A DNA stretch of 64,000 bases, from NCBI GenBank assembly GCA_024529925.1, contig JAFEUB010001787.1:1107501-1171500 (forward strand). Direction: 5' to 3'. Both the position numbers and the translations under genes were made by a program. Below are positions 63,891 through 64,000 of this stretch, piece by piece. Source of the DNA: Ophthalmolycus amberensis (taxonomy: Eukaryota; Chordata; Actinopteri; Perciformes; Zoarcidae). The stretch's first letter is position 1, and every line of letters begins with the position of its first letter. Below the pieces are notes generated by a model. The model did no database searches. It worked only from the letters and a program-made list of their open reading frames with translations, and was not told the origin of the DNA.

Positions 63891-64000
63891 AATAATTCAA
63901 AAGGAACTGAGGAAAATGGGATAGATACACAGAAAATGAAGGTTTTTGTTTTTCATTGGCTGCTTCAGAGAGCAAAAGACTAAAGAGTACAGCTGGAGCT

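Overview
This 64 kb window looks like non-coding DNA from a ray-finned (teleost) fish. It is AT-rich, rich in microsatellites, and has no continuous host gene. The recognisable coding matter is almost all decayed transposon sequence of families typical of fish: an L2/Maui-like LINE, several hAT lineages, and a Tc1-like element. No operon, phage, CRISPR array or other prokaryotic arrangement is present. The many long open frames over GT and GA repeats are artefacts.

Layout. 0.5-1.2 kb: a 5'-truncated LINE copy with an insertion near its 3' end. 2.0-2.35 kb: a 329-bp hAT-type MITE with near-perfect 8-bp target duplications. 9.2-10.4 kb: a GC-rich, LTR-like block of uncertain class. 13.6-14.3 kb: a hAT relic with a BED zinc-finger remnant. 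25.8-27.2 kb: a 1.36-kb hAT element with terminal inverted repeats and a transposase remnant. 27.5-27.7 kb: the 3' end of a Tc1-like element. 28.4-28.7 kb: a LINE 3' tail ending in ATCT repeats. 30.4-30.7 kb: a GT-rich higher-order array. 32.8-33.6 kb: an intact-ended hAT MITE with perfect 8-bp target duplications. 35.2-36.0, 52.2-52.6, 53.0-53.3 and 57.4-57.6 kb: further MITE-like elements. 59.4-63.9 kb: a nested cluster made of a repeat fragment, a hAT element, two LINE copies tail to tail, and a long GA array.

The only sequence resembling a host exon is at about 47.92-48.14 kb. It has a strong 3' splice-site-like sequence and about 70 codons with coding-like composition, but no convincing donor, and I do not recognise the protein.

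How the parts relate. At least four MITE-like copies (2.0, 25.8, 53.0 and 57.4 kb) share a terminal motif of the TAGTGGTGTAACGGATC type and an internal module, so they appear to be one family. The 1.36-kb copy carries a broken transposase. The LINE copies at 0.5, 61.0 and 61.5-63.5 kb are nearly identical by eye where they overlap, which suggests recent activity. I found no convincing previously undescribed functional system. The items most worth checking are the candidate exon, the MITE family and the nested cluster at the right end.
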